A stretch of DNA of 64,000 nt from Paenibacillus agricola (GTDB taxonomy: Bacteria; Bacillota; Bacilli; Paenibacillales; NBRC-103111). The notes under the pieces were generated by a model. The model was not told where the DNA came from. It saw only the letters and a program-made list of their open reading frames with translations, and did not search any database. The stretch spans positions 1 to 64,000 of the forward strand of contig NZ_JAAOIW010000007.1 of NCBI RefSeq assembly GCF_011440305.1. The letters are read 5' to 3'. This document shows positions 28,374 to 38,535 of this stretch, one piece after another. The position numbers and the translations under genes were made by a program. How positions within the stretch are numbered: the first letter of the stretch is position 1; the number at the start of each line of letters is the position of its first letter.

Positions 28374-29201
28374 TTACAGATAAGGCTCAACAATTCGTTT
28401 AATTCGTTCTAGCCCTTCCCACATGTCACCCGGTCCATCATAGATCAGCACGATTGCACAGTTGCAGCCTACTGCCCGTACAGTTTCAAGGCAGCTGAGG
28501 AATTCTAATTCATCCGGCATTCCGTATTCGTCATATTGTGCTTTGGCATGTACGGATACACTATAAGGCAAGGTCATAAGAAACTCATCATACTTGCTTG
28601 GCAATTTGAAATTACCAAAATCCGTGATCATTCCGACCTTATCGCCGGTAAGCTGGAGAAGGTTGACGCAGCTTGCACCCGTTGATGTCAGCAATCTGAA
28701 GTTTTCCGTAATAACACGGACGCCCCTGCCGGCTGCATAATCCGCAAGCTCTGATAAGGCTGAAGCTGATTGCCGGATTGCACCCTCTTCTGCTGGGTCT
28801 GCTTCGCCCGCAATGACGCGGATCTGCTTGGCTCCGGCTCCTGCGGCAATATCTATCCAATTGCGGATGAGGTTGAAGTCTGCCTCCCGCCGCGTTTCGT
28901 CCAACGTCGTCAGGTTGCCGTAATCCAACAGCAGCGTATCGAACGTTATGCCCGCTGCTATAAAAGTCTCCCGCAATCGCTCCAAGTAATCGGGCTCCGT
29001 CGAAGGAAAATGAAAATGACATACCTCCAAAGCCTGGTATCCACGCTTCGCTGCTTCAGCCGGCAGCTCAAGCAAGCTTAACAACTGCGGCTGTTCCTGC
29101 TCATTCATTTTGTGCATGCCTTCATTGGCATCCCACACTGTCCACCTAAGGGGTCCCAGCATCCGATGCAGGCTCCAAGTACTCACGGATAAGTACGACA
29201 T
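28374..29201 (-). CDS. Sugar phosphate isomerase/epimerase-like TIM-barrel protein
   Basis: 275 aa, xylose-isomerase-like (AP endonuclease 2) fold: LEVCHFHFPS, IRVIAGEAD, VITENFR, MITDFGNF and VHAKAQYD give the spaced acidic and His residues that bind a divalent metal at the barrel mouth. Substrate unknown. GGGGAGG about ten bases upstream and AAAGGA next to the ATG support the start. No transporter or regulator adjoins it. Confidence 0.8.
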   Translation of the reverse strand: MSYLSVSTWSLHRMLGPLRWTVWDANEGMHKMNEQEQPQLLSLLELPAEAAKRGYQALEVCHFHFPSTEPDYLERLRETFIAAGITFDTLLLDYGNLTTLDETRREADFNLIRNWIDIAAGAGAKQIRVIAGEADPAEEGAIRQSASALSELADYAAGRGVRVITENFRLLTSTGASCVNLLQLTGDKVGMITDFGNFKLPSKYDEFLMTLPYSVSVHAKAQYDEYGMPDELEFLSCLETVRAVGCNCAIVLIYDGPGDMWEGLERIKRIVEPYL

Positions 29202-29470
29202 TCCTTTCTATCCTCCCCGAATATATTCAAGCGCTTTCATCATACCACAACAAACGTATAGGGTGCGACATCCACGACAATCATGATATCTATTTAGAGT
29301 AATTACTGGCAAAAGGAAGGACATACTGCTGTCTCAGGAAAGCGTTTGGAAGGTTCATTAATCGGCTCCGCGGGTATTTATTACAGGTAAGCAAGGGACT
29401 TGTGGCAAACTATTCTCCAACCTCATACATGCAACAAATAGGCAACTAAATCTGAAAGGGGACATTTAAA

Positions 29471-29890
29471 ATGGCAGAATCTTATACCGCTCATGTTACA
29501 TCACACGCTGGAAGAAATGGCTTTGTCCGTACGTCAGATGGCAAATTCGACCTGAAGCTTGGGACAGCCAAGGAGGGCGACGAAGAAGGTACGAATCCTG
29601 AACAGCTATTCGGTGCGGCTTATGCTGCATGCTTCCATAGTGCCCTAAAAAGCATCGCCAAAAGCAAAAAAATCGATGCAAGCCATTCTCAGGTGACTGC
29701 ACATGTCACCCTTCATAGCGAGGGTAAGGAATACCATTTATCCGTTGAAATGGAGGTTACTGTGCCTGACCTAGAGGAGGCTCAAGTTATGGAGCTTGCC
29801 GAAGCCGCTCACCAGGTATGCCCCTATTCCAAGGCAACGCGCAACAACATTGAAGTGAAGCTAAAAGTTGGTACCCCAGTGCCGAAATGA
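29471..29890 (+). CDS. ohr: Organic hydroperoxide resistance protein (Ohr/OsmC family)
   Basis: 139-aa thiol peroxidase that reduces organic hydroperoxides. The two redox cysteines are C54 (AAYAACFHSAL) and C117 (QVCPYSKATRNN), with the conserved Arg near residue 20. AAAGGGG precedes the ATG. The family is usually repressed by OhrR; no ohrR gene lies in this window. Confidence 0.95.
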   Translation: MAESYTAHVTSHAGRNGFVRTSDGKFDLKLGTAKEGDEEGTNPEQLFGAAYAACFHSALKSIAKSKKIDASHSQVTAHVTLHSEGKEYHLSVEMEVTVPDLEEAQVMELAEAAHQVCPYSKATRNNIEVKLKVGTPVPK

Positions 29891-29960
29891 TAGACACCTT
29901 ATAGTTTAGACATTTATAGCGAAAACAAATGATAATCAGCTGCATGTGCAGATTCAAGTC

Positions 29961-30009
29961 AAAAAAAGCAGCTATCCATCTTGAGTAAACGATGGGTAGC
30001 TGCTTTTTG
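29961..30009. terminator. Bidirectional terminator between ohr and odhB
   Basis: AGCAGCTATCCATC pairs with GATGGGTAGCTGCT around a ten-base loop, with A7 on one side and T5 on the other, so it can stop both convergent genes. Confidence 0.85.
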
Positions 30010-30033
30010 TTATGGAAATAGCTTATTAAGAGA

Positions 30034-31347
30034 TTAACCTTCCAGCAGCAACGCTTCTGGATCCTCCAGCAATTGCTTCACCGTTACCAGGAAGCGAACC
30101 GCTTCGCTGCCATCAACGATACGATGGTCATAGGAAAGCGCCAGGTACATCATAGGGCGGTTTTCGATGCCATCCTCGCCAATAGCTACAGGGCGCCGTT
30201 GGATCGTGTGCATGCCTAAAATACCAACCTGAGGGGTATTCAGAATCGGTGTCGACAACAGCGAGCCGAATACGCCGCCATTGGTGATGGTGAAGGTGCC
30301 CCCTTGCAAATCGGCAAGCGCAAGCTTATTATCGCGCGCTTTTACGGCCAATTCACCAATCTTGCGCTCAATTTCAGCAAAGCTCAACCGGTCGGCATCA
30401 CGTACTACCGGAACAACCAAGCCTTCCTTAGCGCCAACTGCAATCCCGATATCGTAATATTTTTTTACTAAAATATCTTCGCCTTCAATTTCCGCATTCA
30501 GCAGAGGGAAGGTTTTTAATGCACCCACAACTGCTTTCGTGAAAAAGGACATAAAGCCTAGGCCAACATTATTTTTCTCTTGAAACGATTGCTTGCGGCG
30601 TTTGCGGAGATCCATAATCGCGGTCATATCCACTTCGTTGAAGGTCGTCAGCATGGCAGCTGTGCGCTGCGCTTCAACTAAACGGTTGGCGATCGTAACG
30701 CGGCGCCTGGACATTTTCTTGCGCTCAGTTGGCTTGGACGCATCTGCTGCGCCTGCAGCAGGACCTGCTTGCTGTGCTTGCACCTGTTGCGGCTGAGCTT
30801 GCTGTGTGCCATTCGATGCGGCTTGGGACGAGAAAGCGTCAAGGTCGCCGCGCGAAACGCGGATCGTATCCACGCCGTTAACAGGGCGCGCCTGGTTCAG
30901 GTCGATGCCACGCTCTCTTGCCAGCTTGCGGACCGACGGGGATGCGGTGTAAGCACCGTCCTCGTTCGTCTCGGCAGCAGGACCGCTGTCGTTTTTGGCT
31001 CCGCCAGCATCGGCCGGGGCTGCAACCGCTGGCTTGCCAGCTGATTCAGCTGCTGCGCCGCCCGAGCCTTCGGCTGGGGCTTTAGCAGCCTCCTGGCCGC
31101 CCGCTCCCCCAGCAGCGCCAGCGCTAATCACGCCAACGCTTTCGCCTACTTGTACGGTGTCGCCAGCTTGGCGCGTAATCTTTTGCAAAATGCCATCGGC
31201 TTCGGCATTGATCTCCAAATTCACCTTATCTGTTTCCAATTCAAGCAGCAAATCGCCAAACTTTACGGCGTCTCCTTCATTTTTCATCCAAGAAGAAATC
31301 GTTCCTTCTGTGATGGATTCACCCAATTCCGGTATTTTAATATCCAT
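30034..31347 (-). CDS. odhB: Dihydrolipoyl succinyltransferase (E2 of 2-oxoglutarate dehydrogenase)
   Basis: 437-aa TCA-cycle enzyme. Lipoyl domain with the lipoylated Lys41 ([11 protein letters not shown]), an Ala/Gly/Pro-rich linker, an E1/E3-binding domain ([16 protein letters not shown], near 135-150), a second Gln/Ala-rich linker, and a catalytic acyltransferase domain ending in SYDHRIVDG (His408, Asp412). AGGAGGCGG precedes the ATG. It follows odhA by 53 bases; the E3 gene is not in the window. Confidence 0.95.
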   Translation of the reverse strand: MDIKIPELGESITEGTISSWMKNEGDAVKFGDLLLELETDKVNLEINAEADGILQKITRQAGDTVQVGESVGVISAGAAGGAGGQEAAKAPAEGSGGAAAESAGKPAVAAPADAGGAKNDSGPAAETNEDGAYTASPSVRKLARERGIDLNQARPVNGVDTIRVSRGDLDAFSSQAASNGTQQAQPQQVQAQQAGPAAGAADASKPTERKKMSRRRVTIANRLVEAQRTAAMLTTFNEVDMTAIMDLRKRRKQSFQEKNNVGLGFMSFFTKAVVGALKTFPLLNAEIEGEDILVKKYYDIGIAVGAKEGLVVPVVRDADRLSFAEIERKIGELAVKARDNKLALADLQGGTFTITNGGVFGSLLSTPILNTPQVGILGMHTIQRRPVAIGEDGIENRPMMYLALSYDHRIVDGSEAVRFLVTVKQLLEDPEALLLEG

Positions 31348-31400
31348 GCAATTGCCGCCTCCTGTGCTTATTATTGGATAACTTTCACAAATCTATGATA

Positions 31401-34271
31401 TTAGAGCTGCTCCAACGCTTCTGTAATAATTTTCTGTTGTTCAAAGCTATGGACGTTCTGGTAGCCGCTTGCCGTACTCGCGCGGTCGGGACGCCCAATA
31501 TGGCGAATCGCTGTACCTTCAGGCAGCAGCTTACGAATTCGAGGCTCCATATAAGTCCATGCGCCCATGTTTTTGTTTTCTTCCTGCAGCCAAACAATTT
31601 CCTTAAGGTTCGAATAACGCTCGATAATCGCTTCCAGCTCGGCTTGCGGGAATGGATACAGCTGCTCCACACGCGCCACATGCAGCCAATCCAAATCCTT
31701 CTCTTCGGCTGCAATCGCATCCTCCAGATCAATCGCTACTTTACCGCTGCATAAAATTAGACGTTCCACTTGGTCGTGCTGTCCACCCAAGCCTGTTTGC
31801 TCCAGCACGCTCTGGAAGGAGCCCTCGCTAAATGCAATGCCAGGCGATGCTACACGTTGGTTACGAATTAAGCTTTTCGGTGCCATTAAAATTAAAGGGC
31901 GTGCATATTCGGTTTCGGTCATCGCCGCTTGGCGTCTAAGCAGATGGAAATATTGCGCCGCGCTCGTCAAATTCGCTACTGTCCAGTTGTCCTCGGCAGC
32001 AGCCTGCAGGAACCGCTCCAAGCGGGCACTTGAATGCTCCGGCCCTTGGCCTTCGGAACCGTGTGGAAGCATAACGACCAAGCTCGACCGCTGTGCCCAT
32101 TTCACTCTGCTCGCTGCGATGAACTGGTCAAAAATAACCTGGCCCGCGTTGGCAAAATCCCCGTATTGTGCTTCCCAGATCACAAGCGTTTCCGGCGAAA
32201 ATACATTGTACCCATATTCAAAGCCAAGTACGGAAGCTTCCGACAACGGGCTGTTGTGGATGGCAAACGATGCCTTCGACTGTGGCAGTACATGCAATGG
32301 GGAATAGCTGCGCCCGGTATTCGGGTCATGCAGAACCAAGTGACGGTGGGCAAAGGTACCACGCTGTGAATCCTGTCCGCTTAAACGGATCGGCTTGCCT
32401 TCGGACAATATCGTGGCAAAAGCCAAGGTTTCGGCAAGCGCCCAATCGACTTTTCCATTTTCGTCCAAGGCATGGGCTCGGCGCTCCAGAATGCGCTGAA
32501 GCTTCGGGTACACCTGAAAATCCTTAGGAAAATTCAGCAATTCAGCATTGATCGCCTGAAGCTCTTCAAGTGGTACAGCCGTGGGAAGCGTTGTCGGATC
32601 GATTTGATCCAGCAGCTTCTCGCTAAGATTATTTTCTTTGCCGTTAACTTCTTTATTTTTAACCAGGTCATACGCATCCTGCATATCCTTAAGTGAATCC
32701 TGCTTCATCTGGGCTACTTGGCTCGCATCCACAAAGCCTTCTTGCACCAGCTTATTGGCGTAAATTTCGCTAACAGTCGGGTGTTTATGCACCTTGTTGT
32801 ACATAATTGGCTGTGTAGCCTCTGGATCATCGGTTTCGTTATGGCCATATCGGCGATAGCCCACCAGGTCGATCAGGAAATCCTTTTGAAAACGGATCCG
32901 GTATTCGCTCGCCAAACGTATCGCTATGACGCAAGCCTCAGGATCATCTGCATTAACGTGAACGATCGGAATTTCAAAGCCTTTGGCCAAATCGCTCGCA
33001 TAATGCGTGGAGCGCGAATCTGAGCTTTCGGTGGTGAAGCCCAAACGGTTATTCGCAATAATATGAATCGTTCCACCATTACGATAGCCAGGCAAATTGT
33101 TAAAGTTCAAAGTTTCGGCAACGACGCCCTCGCCTGGGAAAGCCGCATCACCATGGATAATGACGGTTACTGCCTTGCTGACATCCAGCTTTGGAAAGCC
33201 TGGCTCCGTACGATCCTCTTGGGCCGCCCGTGTGAAGCCTTCCACTACCGGATTGACATACTCCAAATGGCTCGGATTATTTGCCAGTGTCAAGCGGGTT
33301 TCGCCCTGCTCTCCGTCTGCGACGGAACGATAAGCACCCAGATGATATTTGACATCGCCGGTCCAGCCATAGTTGATCCCCATTGAGCCTTCGGAAGGAA
33401 TCATATCCTTATTAGGGGAATGGTGGAACTCGGAAAATATTTTGCTATAAGGCTTGCCCAAAACATGCGTAAGCACGTTCAATCGGCCGCGATGCGCCAT
33501 CCCCATAAGGATGTGGTCCGCTCCATCCTTTGTAAAGCGGTTGACGATTTCATCAACTACAGGGACAAGAACGTCCAAGCCTTCGATGGAAAACCGTTTT
33601 TGCCCAACAAAGGTGCGCTGTAGGAAATGCTCGAATTGCTCAACCTGAACCAGCCTCTTTAACAGCGACTTTTTCTCCTCTGTAGCAAGTGGCGTCGGCC
33701 AAGTATTCGCTTCTACCTGCTTATTCAGCCAGTCCCGTTCTTCTTCCTCGTGCACATGGCTGAATTCGTAAGCAATTGTTTTCGTATAAATTTGGCGAAG
33801 CCTTTGGATCGCATCCAAGCCTGTTACTACTGCACCTTGTGCGTTTTCCCAAATTAACGAAGCCGAGACCGCTTTTAAATCGGCTTCGGTCAGCCCGTAC
33901 GTTTCCGCCTCAAGAATACGGGTATCGGATGGAGCACGCAATGTAAGCGGATCTGTATCCGCGGCAAGATGGCCATAGGTGCGGATGTTCCACACAAGCC
34001 TGTCTGCAGCAACTGCTTTTTTCATAAGTGCCAGATGATCCTGTTGCGTCGCCGCCGTTGCTTGCACGGACCCTTGGGAATTCGCTTGCACAGATACCGA
34101 ATCGGAAGGCTGCTCTGTTGGCGGAGCTCCAAAACGGTCGAACAATTCACGGAACGTGGGTTCCACCAAGTCGGGGTTGCTAACATATTGATCATATTGC
34201 TCATAAAGGTAACCTAGATTGGGTCCAAAATAAGCATCCCAGGGTCCCAGGGTTGTACTGCCAGTTGTCAT
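31401..34271 (-). CDS. odhA: 2-oxoglutarate dehydrogenase E1 component
   Basis: 956-aa thiamine-diphosphate enzyme that decarboxylates 2-oxoglutarate. N-terminal E2-contact segment (AYFGPNLGYLYEQYDQY); the ThDP-binding GDAAFPGEGV...N motif near residues 375-400; active-site HRGRLNVL and GHNETDDP; the C-terminal transketolase-like half contains FEYGYNV and LPHGSEGQGPEHSSAR. Standard Gram-positive length. GGAGAG precedes the ATG. Confidence 0.97.
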   Translation of the reverse strand: MTTGSTTLGPWDAYFGPNLGYLYEQYDQYVSNPDLVEPTFRELFDRFGAPPTEQPSDSVSVQANSQGSVQATAATQQDHLALMKKAVAADRLVWNIRTYGHLAADTDPLTLRAPSDTRILEAETYGLTEADLKAVSASLIWENAQGAVVTGLDAIQRLRQIYTKTIAYEFSHVHEEEERDWLNKQVEANTWPTPLATEEKKSLLKRLVQVEQFEHFLQRTFVGQKRFSIEGLDVLVPVVDEIVNRFTKDGADHILMGMAHRGRLNVLTHVLGKPYSKIFSEFHHSPNKDMIPSEGSMGINYGWTGDVKYHLGAYRSVADGEQGETRLTLANNPSHLEYVNPVVEGFTRAAQEDRTEPGFPKLDVSKAVTVIIHGDAAFPGEGVVAETLNFNNLPGYRNGGTIHIIANNRLGFTTESSDSRSTHYASDLAKGFEIPIVHVNADDPEACVIAIRLASEYRIRFQKDFLIDLVGYRRYGHNETDDPEATQPIMYNKVHKHPTVSEIYANKLVQEGFVDASQVAQMKQDSLKDMQDAYDLVKNKEVNGKENNLSEKLLDQIDPTTLPTAVPLEELQAINAELLNFPKDFQVYPKLQRILERRAHALDENGKVDWALAETLAFATILSEGKPIRLSGQDSQRGTFAHRHLVLHDPNTGRSYSPLHVLPQSKASFAIHNSPLSEASVLGFEYGYNVFSPETLVIWEAQYGDFANAGQVIFDQFIAASRVKWAQRSSLVVMLPHGSEGQGPEHSSARLERFLQAAAEDNWTVANLTSAAQYFHLLRRQAAMTETEYARPLILMAPKSLIRNQRVASPGIAFSEGSFQSVLEQTGLGGQHDQVERLILCSGKVAIDLEDAIAAEEKDLDWLHVARVEQLYPFPQAELEAIIERYSNLKEIVWLQEENKNMGAWTYMEPRIRKLLPEGTAIRHIGRPDRASTASGYQNVHSFEQQKIITEALEQL

Positions 34272-34700
34272 TCGTTAATCTCTCCACTTCTATGATGTTA
34301 TGGATACCTTGCTGAAACTCCCTATTACTTATAATAACCTTATATGGTCAAACCTAATAACTTTGCCCACGCAGAACCAAAATTGTGCTGCTCCTGATGT
34401 CATAGCTGTATTATTGTGAAAAAAATCACCATTACAGACAGGTTCATTACTAAGTATAAGCTACCTTAAATTATAATACGAATTTCCATACCGTAAATTG
34501 CTTAGTTTGTATTAAACCAATCTATTATTGAGATCAATTAACAGGGTGCTTAAGCAACTTCTTACCGGGCACAAGCGTCTAATTGGTAATATGAGGTGAT
34601 ATATCTAATAAGTGCTTGGTGGAGAGCCGTGTTTTCAGGTAAACCCGGAATGTTAACCTCGTGCAAGAACAGTATTGTTAAATAAGGCGGAGATTCCACT
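34272..34700. other. Intergenic promoter region between odhA and the YdcF-like gene
   Basis: 429 bases between divergent genes, AT-rich. On the minus strand -35 TTTACG (34492-34497) and -10 TATAAT (34470-34475) with a 16-base spacer form a reasonable odhA promoter, giving a leader of about 190 bases. A TTGACC closer to odhA lacks a well-spaced -10. No gene or structured RNA recognised. Confidence 0.4.
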
Positions 34701-35378
34701 ATGAAACGACCTATTGGCCGCAAGCTATTGGCACTTTTGGCATTGACCCTCGTAGCCTTGGGCGGGGCGATGGGCATTAATGCCCATGTACAAGAGGCAG
34801 CCTTGCCCTACATCTACAGCCAGCAACATGCTCCTGCCGCTGATGCTATTCTTGTATTGGGCGCACGGGTTTACTCCAACGGAGCCGTTTCGCCTATTCT
34901 TGGCGACCGCCTTGAGGTTGCTTTGGAGCTTAAGGACGCCGGAAAAGCAAGCCGGTTTATTGTCAGTGGCGACCACGGGCAAACCGACTACGACGAAGTC
35001 AATGCCATGCGCCGTTTCCTTGAGCAAAGGGAAGTGCTGCCCCAGGACATATTTATGGACCACGCCGGCTTCAGCACCTACGAAAGCATGTATCGCGCCA
35101 GAGATATATTCAAGGCTAAGAAGGTTCTCATCGTTACCCAACAGTATCACCTGATGCGTGCTGTATATACAGCCAGAGCGATGGGCCTGGATGCCTACGG
35201 AGTTGCTTCGGATAAGCAGGACTACGCTTTTATGGAACATAATGAACGGCGCGAGGTATTGGCACGCATTAAAGACTACGCCTTCGTGCACCTGCTCCAG
35301 CCGAAGCCAACGTACCTGGGCGACGCGATCCCGCTTACAAGCGACGGAAGGCTGACTGCGGACGGCTTAAGCCGTTGA
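34701..35378 (+). CDS. SanA/YdcF-family (DUF218) membrane-anchored protein
   Basis: 225 aa with an N-terminal membrane anchor (about residues 8-28) and an extracytoplasmic DUF218 domain: DAILVLGARVYSNGAVSPIL, FIVSGDHGQTDYDE, FSTYESMYRARDIF and VTQQYHLMRAVYTA are the usual conserved stretches. E. coli SanA affects envelope permeability; the biochemical role is unclear. GGCGGAG precedes the ATG. A strong bidirectional terminator follows about 100 bases later. Confidence 0.85.
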   Translation: MKRPIGRKLLALLALTLVALGGAMGINAHVQEAALPYIYSQQHAPAADAILVLGARVYSNGAVSPILGDRLEVALELKDAGKASRFIVSGDHGQTDYDEVNAMRRFLEQREVLPQDIFMDHAGFSTYESMYRARDIFKAKKVLIVTQQYHLMRAVYTARAMGLDAYGVASDKQDYAFMEHNERREVLARIKDYAFVHLLQPKPTYLGDAIPLTSDGRLTADGLSR

Positions 35379-35478
35379 GCGAATGCTCCCAGCGGGACAG
35401 TTGATAAACAGGGAGGGAAGGCACTCACGGTCGCCGTCATAGAGAAGCATGTTTATTACGAGCGATTAAAGGATATAT

Positions 35479-35516
35479 GGCAAAAAGGCAGGCCCGGGGG
35501 CCCGCCTTTTTGCTGT
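35479..35516. terminator. Strong bidirectional terminator
   Basis: GGCAAAAAGGCAGGCCC pairs with GGGCCCGCCTTTTTGC, a near-perfect stem with A5 and T5 in the arms. It lies between the convergent YdcF-like and ywhD genes. Confidence 0.85.
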
Positions 35517-35632
35517 CCTAGTATAGGTGATATACTAGCGTCCAGTATACAACCAACAACCTGCCAAGTACAATGTATTTCACATAATTGCCTTAATTGT
35601 TAACTCAGTGCCTCAACTCAGTGCTCAGTGCT

Positions 35633-36247
35633 TTAACCGAGCGCCGCTTTTAAATCATCACCGGAGTTCGCCCACATCTCAGGGTTATACTCCATAAGTA
35701 GCTTCTTCAGCGCTGCTTTCTCCTTGTCGCCCACATTATCGAGCATAATGCGCCGTTTCAAGGCATAGTCCATCCGGTTAACGTGATCCGCAAGAATTTT
35801 CCATCCGCGCCGCGCCTCTCGGTCGATCAGCATTTCGCAAGAGGTCACTCCAGCATAATAATTGCCCTCTTCCTTGCGGTCAGCCGCCACCCAAACGATC
35901 CAACTGGACTCGCCATTCGGAACGTCTTCCTTGTTAACAGAGAACTTGATCCCCTTCTCGACCTTGCTCTTGGCATGAAGCGCTCCCATATCCAGGTATG
36001 CTTCATCGCCCTCGATGATTACGCTCGATAGCTGGCTCAGGTTAATCGAGCCCGCTCCAAAGCCGCGGTGCTCCACCTTGCCGCTAACGATATTCAGGGC
36101 AATCTTCTTCTTCACTGCAACTGGCTCATCAGCAGCATTTGCTGGCTTCTCAACTGCATCTGCCGGCTTCGCTTCAACAGCCTCTGCTGGCGTCTGTGCA
36201 GCCTGGTTCACAGGCTGATCTTTATTTATATCCATCGATGGCACCAT
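35633..36247 (-). CDS. ywhD: YwhD-family protein
   Basis: 204 aa. The body (about 45-203; GFGAGSINLSQLSSVII, GALHAKSKVEKGIKF, VAADRKEEGNYYAGVTSCEM) matches the YwhD family as I know it; function unknown. The first ~45 residues are an Ala/Pro/Glu/Val-rich extension that looks disordered and is longer than in B. subtilis. Start uncertain: an in-frame ATG four codons downstream has GGGATGG about ten bases before it. ywhD lies near pbpG-speE in B. subtilis; here it is 12 kb away. Confidence 0.75.
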   Translation of the reverse strand: MVPSMDINKDQPVNQAAQTPAEAVEAKPADAVEKPANAADEPVAVKKKIALNIVSGKVEHRGFGAGSINLSQLSSVIIEGDEAYLDMGALHAKSKVEKGIKFSVNKEDVPNGESSWIVWVAADRKEEGNYYAGVTSCEMLIDREARRGWKILADHVNRMDYALKRRIMLDNVGDKEKAALKKLLMEYNPEMWANSGDDLKAALG

Positions 36248-36351
36248 CCCATTGTAAATAAAGTTTGTCTTTCTTATTTATTTTAGCTAATAATCCCCGT
36301 TTTGCAAACATATACATGCTTTAGATGCTTGTCAACGGGGTGAAAAATGAA

Positions 36352-38520
36352 ATGATAAAACGATTTGGCCGCCTTTCTGTGCAATGGTGTTCGCTTTTAG
36401 TACTAGCTATGGGGCTCACTTGGGCAAGCCATGCCTTGCTTCCGCCCACTCCTGAAGCATCACCGAGTCCAACTGCTTCCAACCAGCCAGACAGCATCAG
36501 TGCTTGGACGCACCCCTCTTCCTTGGGAGCCCAGAGCCCGAGCCCGGTCCAGACCCAAGCTCAGACCCAGACCCAAGCTCAGCAGCAGTCCCAAGCCCAG
36601 CCACTCGCCAAGCCCGCCTCCTCGGCTTTGGCAGCGCAAGCGGAGGAGCCGGCTTTGCCTCCCGTTAACCCACAAGCGCCCCCCAGCCTACCTGCTAAGC
36701 CTGTCGAAAAGCCCGCCCCTACCCCGCTTAGCAACCGCATTGTGGAATACCATATGAATGTAGAGCTGGATGCAGAAGGCAAGCTGTTATCGGGAACACA
36801 GTCGCTAACCTGGAAAAATCCTGGGAAGCTGCCTGTGCAGGAGCTTTATTTCCATCTGTACCCAAACGCCTTCAGCTCGAAAAAAACGACGTTTATGAAG
36901 GAATCGGGCGGCAGGCTGCGCGATGATAAAAGCAAGGATGGCAGCTACGGCGGCATGGAGGTCAACTCCATGAAAACGCTGGACGGCGAAGAGCTGATGG
37001 GCAGCTTCCAATATGTCCAACCTGATGATGGCAATAAGGACGACCGCTCTCTCATGAAGGTCACGCTGCCCAAAGCGGTTAATCCCGGGCAAAAGGTGAC
37101 GTTAGAGTCGGTATTTACCGTCAGGCTGCCTTCCGTATTTGCCCGCATGGGCTATGCCGGCGACTTCGTGATGGCTGGCCAATGGTTTCCCAAAATCGCC
37201 GTGTATGAGCCGACAGGCAGTAGAGGGCGAGGCACAGAAGGCTGGAATCTGCATCAATACCATGGGAACTCGGAGTTTTACGCCGACTTTGGTATCTACG
37301 ATGTACGGGTTCAAGTGCCGTCAAGCTATACCGTCGCCGCAACCGGCTTCCCGCTCAAGCCGCCCACCGATGATGGAAAGAAAAAAACTTACGCGTTTTA
37401 CGCGGATGATGTGCATGATTTTGCTTGGGCAGCCTCACCGCATTTCATTTACTATGAGGAGCCTTATGCGACTCCCCAAGTGCCCGGTGTCCGCATTAAG
37501 CTGTACCTCGACCCCAACCATAAGGAATTGAAGGGCAGGTATATGACCGCCGCCAAAAAAGCGCTAGCCCGCTATTCCGAATGGTACGGCAGCTACCCCT
37601 ATTCGACCTTGTCGATCGTCGTGCCTCCCGCTAATGGCAATGGCGCTGGAGGGATGGAGTACCCGACGCTGGTTACAGGCTGGGGCGCAGCCGACGACCA
37701 GCCCGACCTGGAGTTGGAACGCGTGATTGTCCATGAGATTGGGCACCAGTTCTGGTATGGCATGGTCGCCAGCAATGAATTCGAGGAGGCTTGGCTCGAT
37801 GAAGCGTTCACCTCCTACGCGGAGGATAAGCTGATGGAACGGGAATATGGCGTCAGGCCGAACACGACCGTGGAAGCCAGCTACATGACCCAGCCTGAAT
37901 CGCTTAATCTCAACTCCTGGAGCTATGGCAAGCATGATGCCTACGCCGAAAATGTGTACACACGAGGTAAACTCGTGCTGCGGGCGATCGAAGATCAGGT
38001 AGGCAGCGAAACGATGCAGCGCGTATTAAAAGCGTATTTTCGAGCTTGGAGATTTAAGCATCCGGCAACTGCCGATTTCCAAAAAATATTGGAGGACACG
38101 ACCAAAACCAGCTGGGCTGAATTTTTCACACAGTACGTTTACAGCGGGCAAATGGTGGATTACGCTATCACAGGCATCCAAACCAAAAAGACATCCGTAG
38201 ACGAAATTCCCATGTATGAAAACAACGTACGCATTCAAAAGTATGGGGGGACCTACCATCAGGTGCCAATCCGCTTTCATTTTGCCGACGGATCGCAGAT
38301 TGACCAAATATGGGATGGGCTCGACGCGGATGTAAACTTCAAGCTCCATCACCCCGCCCGGCTGGATTGGGCTGCCATTGACCCCCAATATAAAGTCGTA
38401 TTGGAAAACAAACGGATGAACAACTTTATGAAAACAGACGTGGAGCCCCAGCTCGCCATACGCTGGAATTTGGGAGTAACCAAGCTGCTTGAAACCTTAT
38501 TTGATTGGATTGTTTGGTGA
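36352..38520 (+). CDS. M1-family metallopeptidase, membrane-anchored
   Basis: 722-aa gluzincin aminopeptidase. A hydrophobic signal or anchor (about 10-30) is followed by a long Pro/Gln/Ser/Ala-rich stalk (about 35-130), then an M1 N-domain and the catalytic site HEIGH (H461, E462, H465) with the third zinc ligand E484 (WLDEAF), the exact 18-residue spacing. The exopeptidase motif appears as GGMEYPT instead of GAMEN. GGGGTG ten bases before this ATG supports the start. A membrane protein gene follows within 15 bases. Confidence 0.88.
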   Translation: MIKRFGRLSVQWCSLLVLAMGLTWASHALLPPTPEASPSPTASNQPDSISAWTHPSSLGAQSPSPVQTQAQTQTQAQQQSQAQPLAKPASSALAAQAEEPALPPVNPQAPPSLPAKPVEKPAPTPLSNRIVEYHMNVELDAEGKLLSGTQSLTWKNPGKLPVQELYFHLYPNAFSSKKTTFMKESGGRLRDDKSKDGSYGGMEVNSMKTLDGEELMGSFQYVQPDDGNKDDRSLMKVTLPKAVNPGQKVTLESVFTVRLPSVFARMGYAGDFVMAGQWFPKIAVYEPTGSRGRGTEGWNLHQYHGNSEFYADFGIYDVRVQVPSSYTVAATGFPLKPPTDDGKKKTYAFYADDVHDFAWAASPHFIYYEEPYATPQVPGVRIKLYLDPNHKELKGRYMTAAKKALARYSEWYGSYPYSTLSIVVPPANGNGAGGMEYPTLVTGWGAADDQPDLELERVIVHEIGHQFWYGMVASNEFEEAWLDEAFTSYAEDKLMEREYGVRPNTTVEASYMTQPESLNLNSWSYGKHDAYAENVYTRGKLVLRAIEDQVGSETMQRVLKAYFRAWRFKHPATADFQKILEDTTKTSWAEFFTQYVYSGQMVDYAITGIQTKKTSVDEIPMYENNVRIQKYGGTYHQVPIRFHFADGSQIDQIWDGLDADVNFKLHHPARLDWAAIDPQYKVVLENKRMNNFMKTDVEPQLAIRWNLGVTKLLETLFDWIVW

Positions 38521-38535
38521 GAGGGGAATGCGTAG

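Noticed and set aside
35390-35478. A possible small frame (VIEKHVYYERLKDIW) before the bidirectional terminator
   Set aside because: GGGAGGGAAGG lies upstream but no ATG, GTG or TTG is in frame; it would need a non-standard start.
35604-35635. Three close copies of CTCAGTGC after ywhD
   Set aside because: Too short and local to mean more than replication slippage.
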